DNA from: Monosporascus cannonballus | Taxonomy: Eukaryota; Ascomycota; Sordariomycetes; Xylariales | Reading direction: 5' to 3' | Assembly: GCA_004154925.1 (NCBI GenBank) | Contig: QJNS01000138.1 | Location: forward strand, 6,943 to 70,942 | DNA: 64,000 nt | Shown: positions 36,301 through 47,909 of the stretch, piece by piece | Layout of the letters: the number at the start of each line of letters is the position of its first letter | Numbering within the stretch: the first letter of the stretch is position 1 | Position numbers and translations under genes: made by a program | Notes under the pieces: generated by a model | Databases searched by the model: none | Told to the model about the DNA's origin: nothing | The model's input: the letters and a program-made list of their open reading frames with translations, nothing else

Positions 36301-39207
36301 AATAAAAAACCGACTTTACGGAACCAAATAATTCATAATATTCGATTTTAAAAATAGATATAACCATATTAGGATTAAAAAAGAATACGAATAAAAAACA
36401 ACCTTTAGAACGAAATATAAAATATTTAAATATTTAGTTATGTTAATGGGATTTACGAACGTAATAATAATTTTTTAACCGATAATAAACTATATGCTAC
36501 GAAAATATTTCGATATTTTAGTTGTTTGCTAATTCGACTATATTTTTATTTTCTTAAAAACGGAAGAAATATAGGCAAAATACGTTTATAAAATCTTTTA
36601 ACCTTTATAAAACGTAAAAGTATTTATTAACGGAAAGGAATATTAATTTTATAAATAGGAAATAAAATATCTGGGACATATTATTACCTTAGGACATATT
36701 AAGATAAACCTTAAGAAAATCGTTGTAATTACAAAATGGCAAATATTAATAATAATTAAGGAAATACATGTATTCCTTAGGTTTGCCAATTATTATAAGA
36801 AATTTATTCGAAATTCTACCAAAATAATTATACTTTTAACGAATTTTATCGGAAAAACCTTTAAATAAACGCCAAATATAAAAGAAATATTTTAAAATAT
36901 TAAGAATGCAATTATTAACGAACTAATATTAATTATATACGATTTAAACCGCCTAGTTAAAATAAAAACCGATATTTCGGAATATATATTAAATATAATA
37001 ATCGGAAAATAATATAATTAAGACAAATTATACCTTATTACGTTTTTTATATATAAGTTAAAAAAAACCGAACTTAAATATAGCATTTTAAATAAGGAAT
37101 TTATGGCTATTATTATAATATTCCGAAAATTTAGGTATTTTTTAAAAAAGAAATTTGTATTACGTTAAGGTTAATACAAATTATTAAAATTTTACCCGAT
37201 TTATTATAATTAAGGAATTTATTAAACGATAATTTCGTTACGCGAAAAAATTGGCGAATTTAGATTTCGTTAAATTTATAAAAAAAGCGTAAAAATAGAA
37301 AAATAAAAACTTTAAATAAACGACAAACTTTCGAAAGAAAATTTATTAAAATTAGGTATATAAATTTTAATACCATTATAAAGAGATATTTACGTTTATG
37401 ACAAATTACAATAATTCGAGAAGTACCTTTTAATATATTATAAAGAGTCCAACAGTATAATAACGATCTCTTTGAAAATTAAAGAACGAATAAGATATAA
37501 GTTTTAAAAAAACATTAGAAAAGTGTAATACGAAATATATACGAATATTAATTATACGGATATCCAGGGACTTACAAAACTCTAAAACGGCTTTAACGTA
37601 TATATTTCTTTTTTAAAATAAAATTAATAATAAAAAATATTATACAGGCAATATAATATTTACGCTAAATCGAAGGTTCGACAATATAAGTTATACTAAA
37701 AGTTATAAGCATTATTAATTACAAAATATTTATAGTATTTAATTATATTTGATTTTATTACTAAATTTTTTATATTAAAAATTCAAATTACGAGAATATA
37801 TTATGACAATATTTTCGTAATTGTTAATCGATTTACGAAGGTTTTTTATTTTCAATTATATTACGAAAATATAAATGCCGAACAAATAGTATATATTTTT
37901 TTAAATATATTTCTAGCATATATAAATTATAAATGAAAATTGTTTTAAATAAAGAATCGATATTTGCATTTAAATTTTAATAAGGCCTAATAATATAAAT
38001 CGGCCTAAATCATAAGTTATTTAACGTATTTAAAAGTTAAATAAATATATAAATAAAACAAATAAATTAAGCTTGAACAATTTACTTACAATATTATATT
38101 AATAATAAAAACCGAAATAAAATTCAGACGGAATTAAATAAATAATTATTATAATTTAAAGAAATTAAAAAAATAATTTTCGAAAAAGGGAAAATAGTTT
38201 TTTTCGTTATTAAAAATATTTAAATAGAACGATTTAATAAAAACCTTAATTTTAAATATATCTATTTATATAAAATGACTGAAATAACCTTAAAACATTA
38301 TTAGTAATTAAAGTTTTTACTAAGAATTAAATTTTATTTAATTTTTTATATTTTTTATTCGAATATATAACAAATATAATTAAAATGCATACGGTATAAA
38401 ACGATATAGAAATAAAGGACAAACGGGTATATAAAGTGGAAAAAATTTGCGATATACAAAAATAAAACGGATTTACTTAATATCTAATTAAGTAGAAAAA
38501 GCGTTCAAATTCCGAAAATATCTAGAAACTTGCTAAAAACCTTATTAGCGCTTAACGCCTGCTAAAGAACTTTTATTAATAACAACGGACGCGTCCTAGT
38601 CGATAATTAACTAGTTAATAACCGGGATATCGGGCCAGTCGGCCGCGGCCTGCGTTAGCGTAATAACTGTAACGACAGTTTTTAATTATTGTTGTTTCTT
38701 TTTTAGACGTTCGAATTTCTCCATAGCTTCCGTATCTTTGATACCTTAACGAAATATTTCGATGTTACGACGACGGAATAACCGCCTTTGTTTTTATAAA
38801 CGGTCTAATTTGTTAATAATCGTTCGTAACGTTTTGCGAATTTGTTTCTTTTTATATTCCAAATAATTTCTTTTATTTAGAAGTTTTTGATGTTTAATTT
38901 TTGAAAGGCCTAAAATATTATAAGGACCGCCATAATAGATATAACGCGTATATTTTTTTTTTAAAAAAAGAAACCGAACAATTTTATATTTGGTATTTTC
39001 CTTTTTATAACGAAAATAAAAAGGTATTTTAAAACCAAAACGTTAAATACGTTTTAAAAAAAATAAAAACGTTAATACGTTTACGGAAATAAAATTTTTT
39101 AATGAGATCCGATATATTAAATATAAAGGGGAAAATTTTTATTTATTGAAATTAATAAATAAACGGAATAATTTTTAAGGACAAAAATCTTAAAAAGGGA
39201 AAAATCG

Positions 39208-39496
39208 TATTATAACCTAACGGTCTTAGCTTTTTTAAAAAGAGTCGGGTTTACGAAAACGATAAATACCGACGACCGCCGCCAATATATTACGTAATCA
39301 GCTTAAAGGTTTTAAGGTGCCAAGTATTTTAAGCTTTTTAAACAGGTAAAGAAGCTTAAAAAGCTTAACGAGCTTAAGGGTTAAAGCCATTTAAGCACCT
39401 TAAACTAAAATAAGGATATTTACGCCTATTATTTTCATAATTTAGATAGCTTTAGCTTGCAATATAACATCGTTACCTAAGGCACCCTTGGAATTA
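39208..39496 (+). repeat. 3' LTR of C, first part (continues at 46,750-46,859)
   Basis: It starts TATTATAACCTAACGG and matches 32,913 onward. It is cut at GGAATTA by element B. The continuation after B, CGAGACGTAATACG, completes the sequence seen uninterrupted in the D LTRs at 50,540-50,560 and 57,055-57,075. It ends CCGTCACA at 46,859. Confidence 0.85.
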
Positions 39497-39925
39497 TGTT
39501 ACGTTCAGAAGGGACTCCAATAGGCCTAAAGGAGGCCCAGGAAGTTGGAGACGCTCGGGATCTCCACCTTCCATCGGATAAACCTCAGGTTTCTATTAAT
39601 CTCCAAAGATACCAGGAGATTCGTGGACGACAAATATCATGATCTTTCGAAATCTCCAGAAATTATAAAAGATATAAAGGATAAAAAGGATATATAAGGT
39701 TTGGGTTTTTTATATAAATAACTACTTACTTAATTTTTCGTTCCTTAATTATCAATTTAAGCTTTTAGCTAAAAATAATTATATTATTTTTTAATTAAAA
39801 AAAATACCTTAAAATTTTCTTAACGAATATATTAAATTATTTTTCGCCTTATTATTACTTGCAAATCAAGATTTTTTTCGGATATTACTTATACCTCCAG
39901 GTAAATGTATAATAAGTTCGTTATA
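39497..39925 (+). repeat. 5' LTR of B
   Basis: It starts TGTTACGTTCAGAAGG and ends TTCGTTATA. The first 170 bases keep normal GC (for example GGAGGCCCAGGAAGTTGGAG near 39,531), unlike the rest of the block. A TATA-like ATATATAAGG lies near 39,690. Confidence 0.92.
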
Positions 39926-41240
39926 TTTTAATAATTCCTTAATTAATAGCCGACGGATAATTTACCGCTTAATTAAGGTATAAACTTTTTTGAATTTAAT
40001 ATAAACAATAATATAGGATAATATTTAAAAGATAAAAAATATATACGATTTCCGTTATTAACCAGGGAAACGTTATTAATAAGATTTAACGATTTACCTC
40101 TTATTAAAAAAGTTTTCCAATTAATTAATAATATAATACCCCTTATTATTTGATCTTAAGGAAACCCGTTATTTTCGTAACCCAGATAGTAATTTATTCC
40201 GGCCCTTAAGGATATTATTAAAATCTAGGAAAAGGAATCGGAAAAAAAAGCGGTTAAAAAAAAGGTTGAAAAAAAGTATAAGGCCGAAAGCTAAAAAAAA
40301 AAAACCTATTGCGAAGGAGAAATTAAGTGCCCTAATAACAGAAATCCGAACCCTAAGAAAAAAAAATATTCGGTTTATAAAAGGAAAGAAACCAGCTTTT
40401 TCTTAGTTTGGCTTTTCCAAAGGGCGAAGTTAAGGGGCCGGTTATTGACCCTTTTTGCTGGACTTAAGGTGAACGCAAAAAAAAGCTTTAACTTTATTAT
40501 TGTTCGGCGTAATTTAGATATGGGAAGGAATTATTCCACCTTTTGGTTATTATGGAATGCCAAACGTTAAAGGCTATAAGTTAATTCCCCCTAAGCCTTA
40601 CGACGGATTAAAGGACCTTGATAAATTTTTGGTTTAAGTAAGGCTTTACCTTAAGTTTTATAAGAATTCTTTGCCGGAAGAATTTCAAAAAATAATAATT
40701 ATTTTTTAACTGTTAATTGGACGAATTCGTTAATAATTCGAACCCATTTTGATAAATTATTTTAAAAAATACCCAGAGGAATTTTCGGACTTTATTAATT
40801 ATATTTTTAGTAATTACGAAAATTTTTTAAAAAAAATATGCGTTTTATTCGGTAATCCCGATAAAAAATTAAACGTTATTAAGTAATTTTATTTTTTTTA
40901 TTAAATTAAGTTAATATCCGAATATATGATAAAATTTAACCGTTTGGCCGTTATTTCGAATTTATTAAAAAGTATGTTATTTTATTTTTATTATAATAAT
41001 TTAAAGCTTTAAGTTAAAAACGAACTATATATAAAACTTAAGATTGGATTTTTTATAAAATATATAGATAATGTTATTATCGCCAACCGACAAACTTTTG
41101 ATTAGTATTTCGAAAAAAAAAGAACCGATAAATAAGGTAACGATAAAAATTCCAGCAGCTAAGCTAAAAAAGATAAAAGTAAGCCTTAAAAGAAAACGAA
41201 TTTCGCTTTGAAAAAACTTAAGAAAAATAAATCCAAAATA

Positions 41241-41285
41241 AAATATTTTAATTATGGCAAAAAAGGGAATTTTAAAAGCGAATAT
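41241..41285 (+). pseudogene. Gag zinc-knuckle remnant of B, Cys residues changed to Tyr
   Basis: The plus frame reads KYFNYGKKGNFKSEYR, which has the spacing of a CCHC nucleocapsid knuckle with Tyr at all three Cys positions and Asn at the His position. TGC/TGT to TAC/TAT is the G-to-A change expected of RIP on the other strand. The Lys-rich surroundings fit gag. Confidence 0.7.
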
Positions 41286-42324
41286 CGTTCCTTTATTAAA
41301 AGGAATTTTAAAAAAAGAAAAATTCTTTAACCTTAGAAAAAAGTTAAAGCGGCTAAATAAGAAACCGACAGTAAGGCAAAAAAGGAAAAGAAAAAAATTA
41401 ATTCGATTTTTTTCTAGCCAAAATTTATTATCATAATTATTCAGATTTAGAACGATATCCCAAAGTACGAAGATTATTTTATTTGCCAGGATTTTAAGAT
41501 TAAAGCCTATAAATATTATTCCGGATAAACGGTTTTTAGGATAACCATAAAGCTAAAATGCCAATATTACCTTAATTTCCAGAAATATAAAATACATATA
41601 AAAGACGGTTAATTTCGATTAAATATTAACAGTTACGGATAGTTATTTTTAAAACTTTGCGAATTTTTAAAATATATTATTTACAAAAAGATATTATCGG
41701 TAAACCCTTACGATTTATTATATTTTATTATTTATTATTAAAACGATTATTTTATTTATTTTAGAATTAAAAAAAATAATAATTTTTGGCCCGGATAAAA
41801 TAATAAGATTTTTACCGAATTAAACGATAAATGCCGATATATTAAAATTCCCCGATAATTAAAATATTTTAAGTTTTATTATTTATATCCCGAATTAAAA
41901 TGGAATTAAAAGGTTATATTATAAAGATATTTATATTATTTCCCGATATTTTGTATTTAATACGAATTTTTAAATATAGGAATACTTTTTTTTGGAAATT
42001 TACCTTTTTAATTTTATGATTCGGGAGATACGGAATAAAAAAATAAGTTAGGAAAAAAACCAGATTTTAAAGCCTTAATGCAAGTATAGCAAAAAAAACA
42101 TAATTCCGGTATAAAAACGACCAGTATACCAAATATGTTATTAAAAAAGCTTACGAATAAAAGTTTACTTGAGTTAAAAATTATTAAAAATTAAAAAATT
42201 ATAGAGGCTTTCGAAAATAAGGTATTAAAAAGTTTTAATTGACAAAACCTTATGCGAGGTAACGAAAAAAATGCGTAGCTAGATTAAGATCCCTTTCCGA
42301 TATAAAGGCAAAATACTTAAGGTT

Positions 42325-42360
42325 ATAATTGATTCCGGAATAAAAAGTAATTTTATTTCC
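42325..42360 (+). pseudogene. Aspartic protease core remnant of B
   Basis: The plus frame reads IIDSGIKSNFIS, the Asp-Ser-Gly catalytic motif of retroelement proteases with the following Ala or Thr altered. YKGKILKV just before it fits the strand leading to the active site. It lies between gag and RT, as expected for gypsy elements. Confidence 0.75.
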
Positions 42361-42959
42361 TCCGTAATAACGGAAAAATATCAGATTCCTTAAAAATATA
42401 AGTTAAAGTTTTATAAGTTGCGTACGGTAAACGGTAGCCTATTTATTTACGAAAACGGACGAATTTTTCGAAAAACGAAAAAATTCTTAATATAAATTTA
42501 AGGATATTAAAAACGCGTTTTATTGGATATCGTTAATATTTCTGGATACGATATTATCCTAAAAATGCTTTAGTTTTATTTTAGCAACTTACGGATTAAT
42601 TGGAAAAAGCGAATATTTTCCTGGGACGAAATGCTAAATAAAGATAATCGAGAAATTTGTTATATTATTAAGGAAGTACGGGTTCCTAATTAGATTTTTA
42701 CGGTATTTCCGGAATATTAAAAATTTAAAAAATTATTTAAAAACAAAAAAGATTACGAATTACCGTTATACGGTTAATGGGATTACCGGATACTTATTAA
42801 AAAAGGGTATTATTTTAAGTTTTATAAGATTTATTACATAAATCCAGAAAAATTAAAAGCTTTATGGAAAAGTATATAATTAGATCTGAAAAAAATATAT
42901 TTAATTTTTTAACTTTTTTGTTAAATATTTAATTTTTATAATATTAAAAACTAAGGATA

Positions 42960-43400
42960 GCAAATAAAGGATTAATAAGGACGGAAACCTTATTTACCGA
43001 AAAATAATCGATTATAAATAGTTAAATAATATTACGATTAAAAACGAATATTCCTTAATTTTTATAAATACCCTGAAAGAAAATATGAATAAAGTTAAAT
43101 AATTTACGGCGCTTAATTTTTGCGATAATTATTACCGTATCAAAATGGCCAAAAGAAAAAAATGGAAAACGGTATTTAAGACAATATATGGACTTTACGA
43201 ATATAAAGTAATACTTATAGGATTTATTAACGTTCCTGCCAATTTCCAAAACTTGGTAATAACCACTTTCCGATAATTTTTGGATAAATTCGTATTTGTT
43301 TATTTCGACGATATTCTCATTTATTCCGAAACCTTAGAAAAGCATAAGAAACATATCGTTTAAATACTTAAAACTTTGGACGAAACCAATATTTAAATTA
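42960..43400 (+). pseudogene. Reverse transcriptase remnant of B
   Basis: Readable blocks are YYRIKMAKRKKWKTVFKTIY (about 43,132-43,191), GLYEYKVILIGFINVPANFQ (from 43,192) and FVYFDDILIYSETLEKHKKH (from 43,295). The catalytic YFDD box is intact at 43,301-43,312. A TAA follows the NVPANFQ block. Block order and the final SETLEKH match gypsy chromovirus RT. Confidence 0.85.
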
Positions 43401-44609
43401 ACTTTACCAAAAGCATATAGCATATTTAAAAATTAGATTTTTTAGGATTTACCTTTATATTAGGATAAATTCAAATTTAACGTTTTAAATTGGAAATAAT
43501 TAAGGATTAACTTATTTTTAATAAGGCGATCGTTATAAATATCCGATAAATCTTAGGATTTACGGATTACGTATGCGGCCTAATTAAAGGATATAAAAAT
43601 ATAATTAGGCCTTTAACGAAATTTATTACTAAAGAATACGTTAGGAAAAAATTCGAATTTTTAAAAAAAAAACAAAAAAAACGTTCCGGGAATTAAAAAA
43701 AATAATTACTAATAAATTTATCGTAAGGATGCCAAATCCAGATAAAACGAAATAATTAAAAATAAATATTTTAAAATATACCTTGGGCGCAGTTTTGGAA
43801 TAGCAAAAAAATAACGGCAAATAATATCCAGTAACATATTATTTTAAAGCATTCCGAGATACAAAATTTAAATATTAAATTTACGATAAAAAGCTATTAA
43901 TAATTATTAATATTTTTAAAAAATAAAAACTTTTTTTAACGGAATAAAAAAACTTTTTGATATTTACTTTAATTATAAAAATCTTACGTAATTTATAAAA
44001 GCTTAAAAACTAAACAAACGATATAAAAAATGGTAGATTTTTTTGTCCAGATTTAACTTTAAAATATATTATATTAAAAAAAATATTTAAACGGATATTT
44101 TTAATCGCAAAGGAAATTACGATTCCAAAATTCCCAAAAAAAGCATATAAATATTATAATATAATAAAAATAGAATTATATATTTATATAAGATAATAAA
44201 GAAATTAATTACCGAATTTTTAATATAATTCCGGAATTTTTACGATACAAAAAAATAAAAGGAAATCCAACAGCTAAAAAGATAACCCAAAGATTAATTA
44301 TTGTATTATGGCAAAATTTATGTTCCCAAAGATTAACAAAAATAATTCGTAAAGGAATTCCATAAGGACCTATTATATAGATATTAAGGAATTTTTAAAA
44401 CCACCCGACGGCTGCAAAAAAAATACGATTTCCTTAAGTTACGCCGTATAGTTAAAATAATTATTAAAAATTATAACGTTTATAATAAGGCTAAGGTAAT
44501 ACGCCATAAGCCCTACGGGCTATTACAACTTACCGATATTTTTAATAAAGCATGGAATATTATAACTTAGGATTTTATTATTAGTTTACCTTTATTTAAA
44601 AATTTAATT

Positions 44610-44700
44610 ACTGAAATCAAATACGACGGAATATGGGTAATTATTAATAAATTTATTAAATATGGGGACTTTTTATTTTTTAAAAAAAATATAACAGCAA
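44610..44700 (+). pseudogene. Integrase core remnant of B
   Basis: The plus frame reads IKYDGIWVIINKFIKYGDFL near 44,618-44,678, matching the conserved integrase block around the first catalytic Asp (usually D..WVIVDR.TK..HF). The catalytic Asp after WVI has become Asn. Surrounding frames have many stops. Confidence 0.7.
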
Positions 44701-45373
44701 AATAATTAGTTTACGCCTTTATTAGATAATACCTTAACAAATATAGGATATTTAAAAAAATCGTTTTAAACCGAAATACGTTATTTATTTTAAAATTCGG
44801 TACTAACTTTTTTAAACAAATTGGTATTAAATTTAAGTTCTTAATAACGTATTATCCTTAAATAAATAATTAAACCGAAAAATTAAATTAAACCTTAGAA
44901 TAATATTTACGAAATTACGTTAATTATTAGCAGAATAATTAAATAAAATTTTTATTGTTAGCATAAATTGCTTATAATATATTAATTAATAAAAATATAA
45001 GCGTATTTTTTTATATAGTTATATACGGATATAATGTAAAAACAAAACGACCCAAATAACCGTTTAATAAGGTACCAAAAATTATTACGATTACCCTAAA
45101 AGTAAAAATATTAATTATAAAAATTAAGACGATCTAGGCCCGTTTTCAAAATAAATTACGATTCCTTTAACGACGGATAACCTAATATTACAATAAGAAA
45201 AAAATTAAAGGATTAATTTTAGCGAAAGGAAATAAGGTTTACTTATTATGTTAAAAATAAAATATAATTTCAAATATTTTATAAATTAAAACAAAAAATT
45301 TAACGATAAGTTTAATTTCAAAAAATTTGGACCGTTTAAAATTAACGAAATTATTTCCAAAATTAATTACAGA

Positions 45374-45643
45374 TTGTTATTACTTAAAAATATAAAGATA
45401 TATTTTGTTTTCCATATTTCTTTACTTAAACTAATATTTAAAAATGTCCCGTTAGAAATAAACTTAAAATTCGAAAGAAAATTTGACAAATACGAAGTTA
45501 AACGAATACTGAATTCCAGAATAATTAAAAGTAAAATCCAGTACCTAATTAAATGGGAAAAATATTTATATAAAAAAAATACGTGGAAATTATTTAATTA
45601 CTTAACGAATGCAATAGACCTGATTAAGACGTTTTACCGCTAG
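45374..45643 (+). pseudogene. Integrase C-terminus with chromodomain, element B
   Basis: This 89-codon stretch is still open. It reads VFHISLLK (the GPF/Y-distal end of integrase), then KYEVKRILNSRIIKSKIQYL, IKWEKYLYKKNTWKLFNYL and a tail ending in FYR. YEV..IL, YLIKWE.Y and NTW are the diagnostic aromatic-cage and core positions of chromodomains in chromoviruses, which direct integration to heterochromatin by binding methylated histone H3. Several Glu positions now read Lys, as G-to-A changes do. It lacks a start of its own because it was the end of a polyprotein. Confidence 0.85.
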
Positions 45644-46289
45644 AATCCTGACCAACTGTCTTTAATGCGGCTAAGGTTACAGGCGATAACGGTCCTTTAC
45701 TTAAATTAACCCTTACGATGTTTTAATCGAAAAAAATAAATACCTTTATTAACGTATTTAGTTTTAAAGTAAGTTATGCTTGTTTTTTTTTCTTTACGAT
45801 CCTTTTCCATATCCAGTTTTTCTCGTTTTTTTAATTTATTTATGTTTTTAAGCCTTTTTTAAATAAACGATATCCTTTTAAAATGTAATTATTTAAATTA
45901 ACGATCCAACCGAATAATATAATTGGATAATTCTTAAAGTTATTAAATAATTAAACGTTTTTTTCGGTTTATCCGGAATTTTTTGGCCCAGATATTTTTA
46001 AGCGATAAAAGCAAAATATAATTCTTATTGCAGGATTAAATATTGGCCGCCAAATAGTTTTAATAACTTTTTCGATTTTTTAATATTTTACAAAAAAGCT
46101 TTTTTTCGAAATAACGCGTATAAGGCATAATTTCGAAATTAAATTAAAAAATCGATTCAATTAGTTCGTAATAATTTTTAATGGAAAATTTAATACGTTT
46201 TCGAAGTTTATCCAATATGGTTAAATATAATGTTATAACGCAAAAAAGGAAAAACAGTTAAGGACTTACTTTTTTTATCTTTGGGGACA

Positions 46290-46313
46290 AAAATCCTGGA
46301 AGGAAAGGAATAA
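46290..46313 (+). other. Polypurine tract of B
   Basis: GGACAAAAATCCTGG is followed by AAGGAAAGGAATAA directly abutting the 3' LTR start (46,314). It is the expected plus-strand primer site and confirms plus orientation. Confidence 0.7.
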
Positions 46314-46744
46314 TATTACATTCAAAAAGAATTCCATTAGGCCCAAAGGAAGCCTAGGAAATTGGAAACGTTCGGGATCTTTACCTTCCATCGGATAAAC
46401 CTCGGGTTTCTGTTAATCTTTAAAGATACCAGAAAATTCGTAAACGATAAATACCATGGTTTTTCGAAATCCCTAGAAACCATAAAAAACATGAAGGATA
46501 AAAAAAATATATAAGGTTTAGGTTTCTTATGTAAATAATTACTTATTTAATTTTTCGTTCCTTAACTATTAATTTAAGCTCTTAACCAGAGGCAATTATA
46601 CCGTTTTCTGATTGAAAAAAAAGTACCTTAAAATCCCCTTAACGAACATATTAAATTATCCTTCGCCCTATTATTACCTGCAAATCAAGACCCTTTTCGG
46701 ATACTGCTCATACCTCCAGGTGGATGTATGACAGGTTCGTTACA
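46314..46744 (+). repeat. 3' LTR of B
   Basis: It starts TATTACATTCAAAAAG (TG mutated to TA) and ends GGTTCGTTACA. Its last ~100 bases (46,640-46,744) are less RIP-mutated than the same part of the 5' LTR. Confidence 0.92.
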
Positions 46745-46859
46745 AATTACGAGACGTAATACGTTACTATATCCATTGCTCAGATTTCCACGATATTCCT
46801 GCCAACATAAACCCGTACGACTAAGGTTTAATAGTTGGTTAAACCGCCAAGCCGTCACA

Positions 46860-47702
46860 CGAAACCCAAAGGAGTTAATGAGAACTTCCAAAAACGGCTT
46901 CAAACGCGATGATAAAAGCCGTTAATAACCTTATTACTTTGGACATACAAATAGAAACGCATTAATATACCGCAATAATGGACTACGGAGCTCTGAGCGG
47001 GAATTATATTGCACCAGATATGATTAATAAGCTTAAACTGTTATGGAGATACAAGTTAAAACTTTACATAACGACGAATACCGAAAATCAGAAATTTGCT
47101 TACGATGACGGGAAAATTATACGCGAAATAAATCACCTCGAGATTGTTGTCTAAGAATAACATTAAAAAGTTAATTTCGATATCGTTTTATTTGGGAATT
47201 ACGATATAATCTTTAGATTACCATAAATACGCTAACACGGAATTTTAATTAACAGAAAAACTAGCCAGATAAAATTCATTTTATTCCCTGTTAACAAACG
47301 AAAAAAAAATTTAAGATCTCAACATTCGATCGATAATGGCGACGAATACAAGCATAAGAATACGACAAAAACCTTACCACCCAAAGGGACGAAATGCAAA
47401 AAAAAAAAAAACGAGTATCAAAGAAAAATACGACGTATCGTTATTACTATAAAAGCGAAACTAAAGCAACTAAATAACGACCTAAAATAACAACAGCCCC
47501 AAAAGTCCAAAAATCTAACCAATATACTATTACAATAACACAAATACGAACAGCTTTTTAAAAAAAACTTTATACGAAACTATCAGAATATAGCAAATAA
47601 AATCATAAGATAATCCTTAAGAAGAAATCTTCGACGAAGTTTTACCTTATTTATAACCTTAGCGGAAACGAATTACGCACTTTTAGAAAATACCTGGAAA
47701 AT
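46860..47702 (+). mobile_element. Element A', left part: family A protease to RT start
   Basis: It begins abruptly after the LTR of C inside the region just before protease (AAACGGCTTCAAACGCGATG at 46,893 aligns with 35,351 in C and 52,693 in D). It carries the protease block DYGALSGNYIAPDMI (46,981-47,025). In all family copies the motif reads D/N-Y-G, perhaps once D-C-G. It is cut at 47,702 by element E and resumes at 62,018. The upstream half of A' is absent. RIP is milder at 46,700-47,150 than elsewhere. Confidence 0.82.
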
Positions 47703-47909
47703 TGTGAGAATACAGCTCCTATGAAGATGAGGCTGGTAACCGACCAGCCACCGATTAGCTATCGATCTACTTACTAATATAAATCCACTCTCTGGCAGCT
47801 AATAGGAAACGCCAGATAAAAATAACTTAATATATTTATTTCTTAAAACCTGCTTTACGATTAGTAGGAAATTACCTTATTTTAATTTACAATTACCTAT
47901 TATCTTATA
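47703..47909 (+). repeat. 5' LTR of E
   Basis: It starts TGTGAGAATACAG and ends CCTATTATCTTATA. The first 120 bases keep near-normal composition. It aligns to 61,811-62,017 with transition differences in both directions. Confidence 0.92.

Larger units (their letters stand above)
39497..46744 (+). mobile_element. Element B: complete 7.25-kb Ty3/gypsy chromovirus
   Basis: B has LTRs at 39,497-39,925 and 46,314-46,744 (429 and 431 bp) and a target duplication AATTA at 39,492-39,496 and 46,745-46,749. A purine-rich tract (AAGGAAAGGAATAA) lies directly before the 3' LTR. The order on plus is gag with zinc knuckle, protease, RT, RNase H, integrase and C-terminal chromodomain. It sits in the 3' LTR of C, and the empty site is visible in the LTRs of D. 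LTR differences are nearly all C/T or G/A, so RIP came after insertion. No tRNA primer site was recognised after the 5' LTR. Confidence 0.93.
32913..46859 (+). mobile_element. Element C: family A gypsy chromovirus, with B in its 3' LTR
   Basis: The 5' LTR is 32,913-33,308 (396 bp). The 3' LTR is 39,208-39,496 plus 46,750-46,859, split by B. Internal order on plus is gag (from about 33,430; Glu/Lys-rich), protease (VDYGTLGEN near 35,433), RT (catalytic box remnant FDY near 36,535), RNase H, integrase and chromodomain (VYKVEKICDIQK near 38,431, YLIK near 38,482). Removing B leaves about 6.7 kb. The flanks do not fit a simple insertion: CAAAT precedes it and CGAAA follows, the left neighbour is X (minus) and the right is A' (plus). 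All frames carry stops. Confidence 0.82.
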
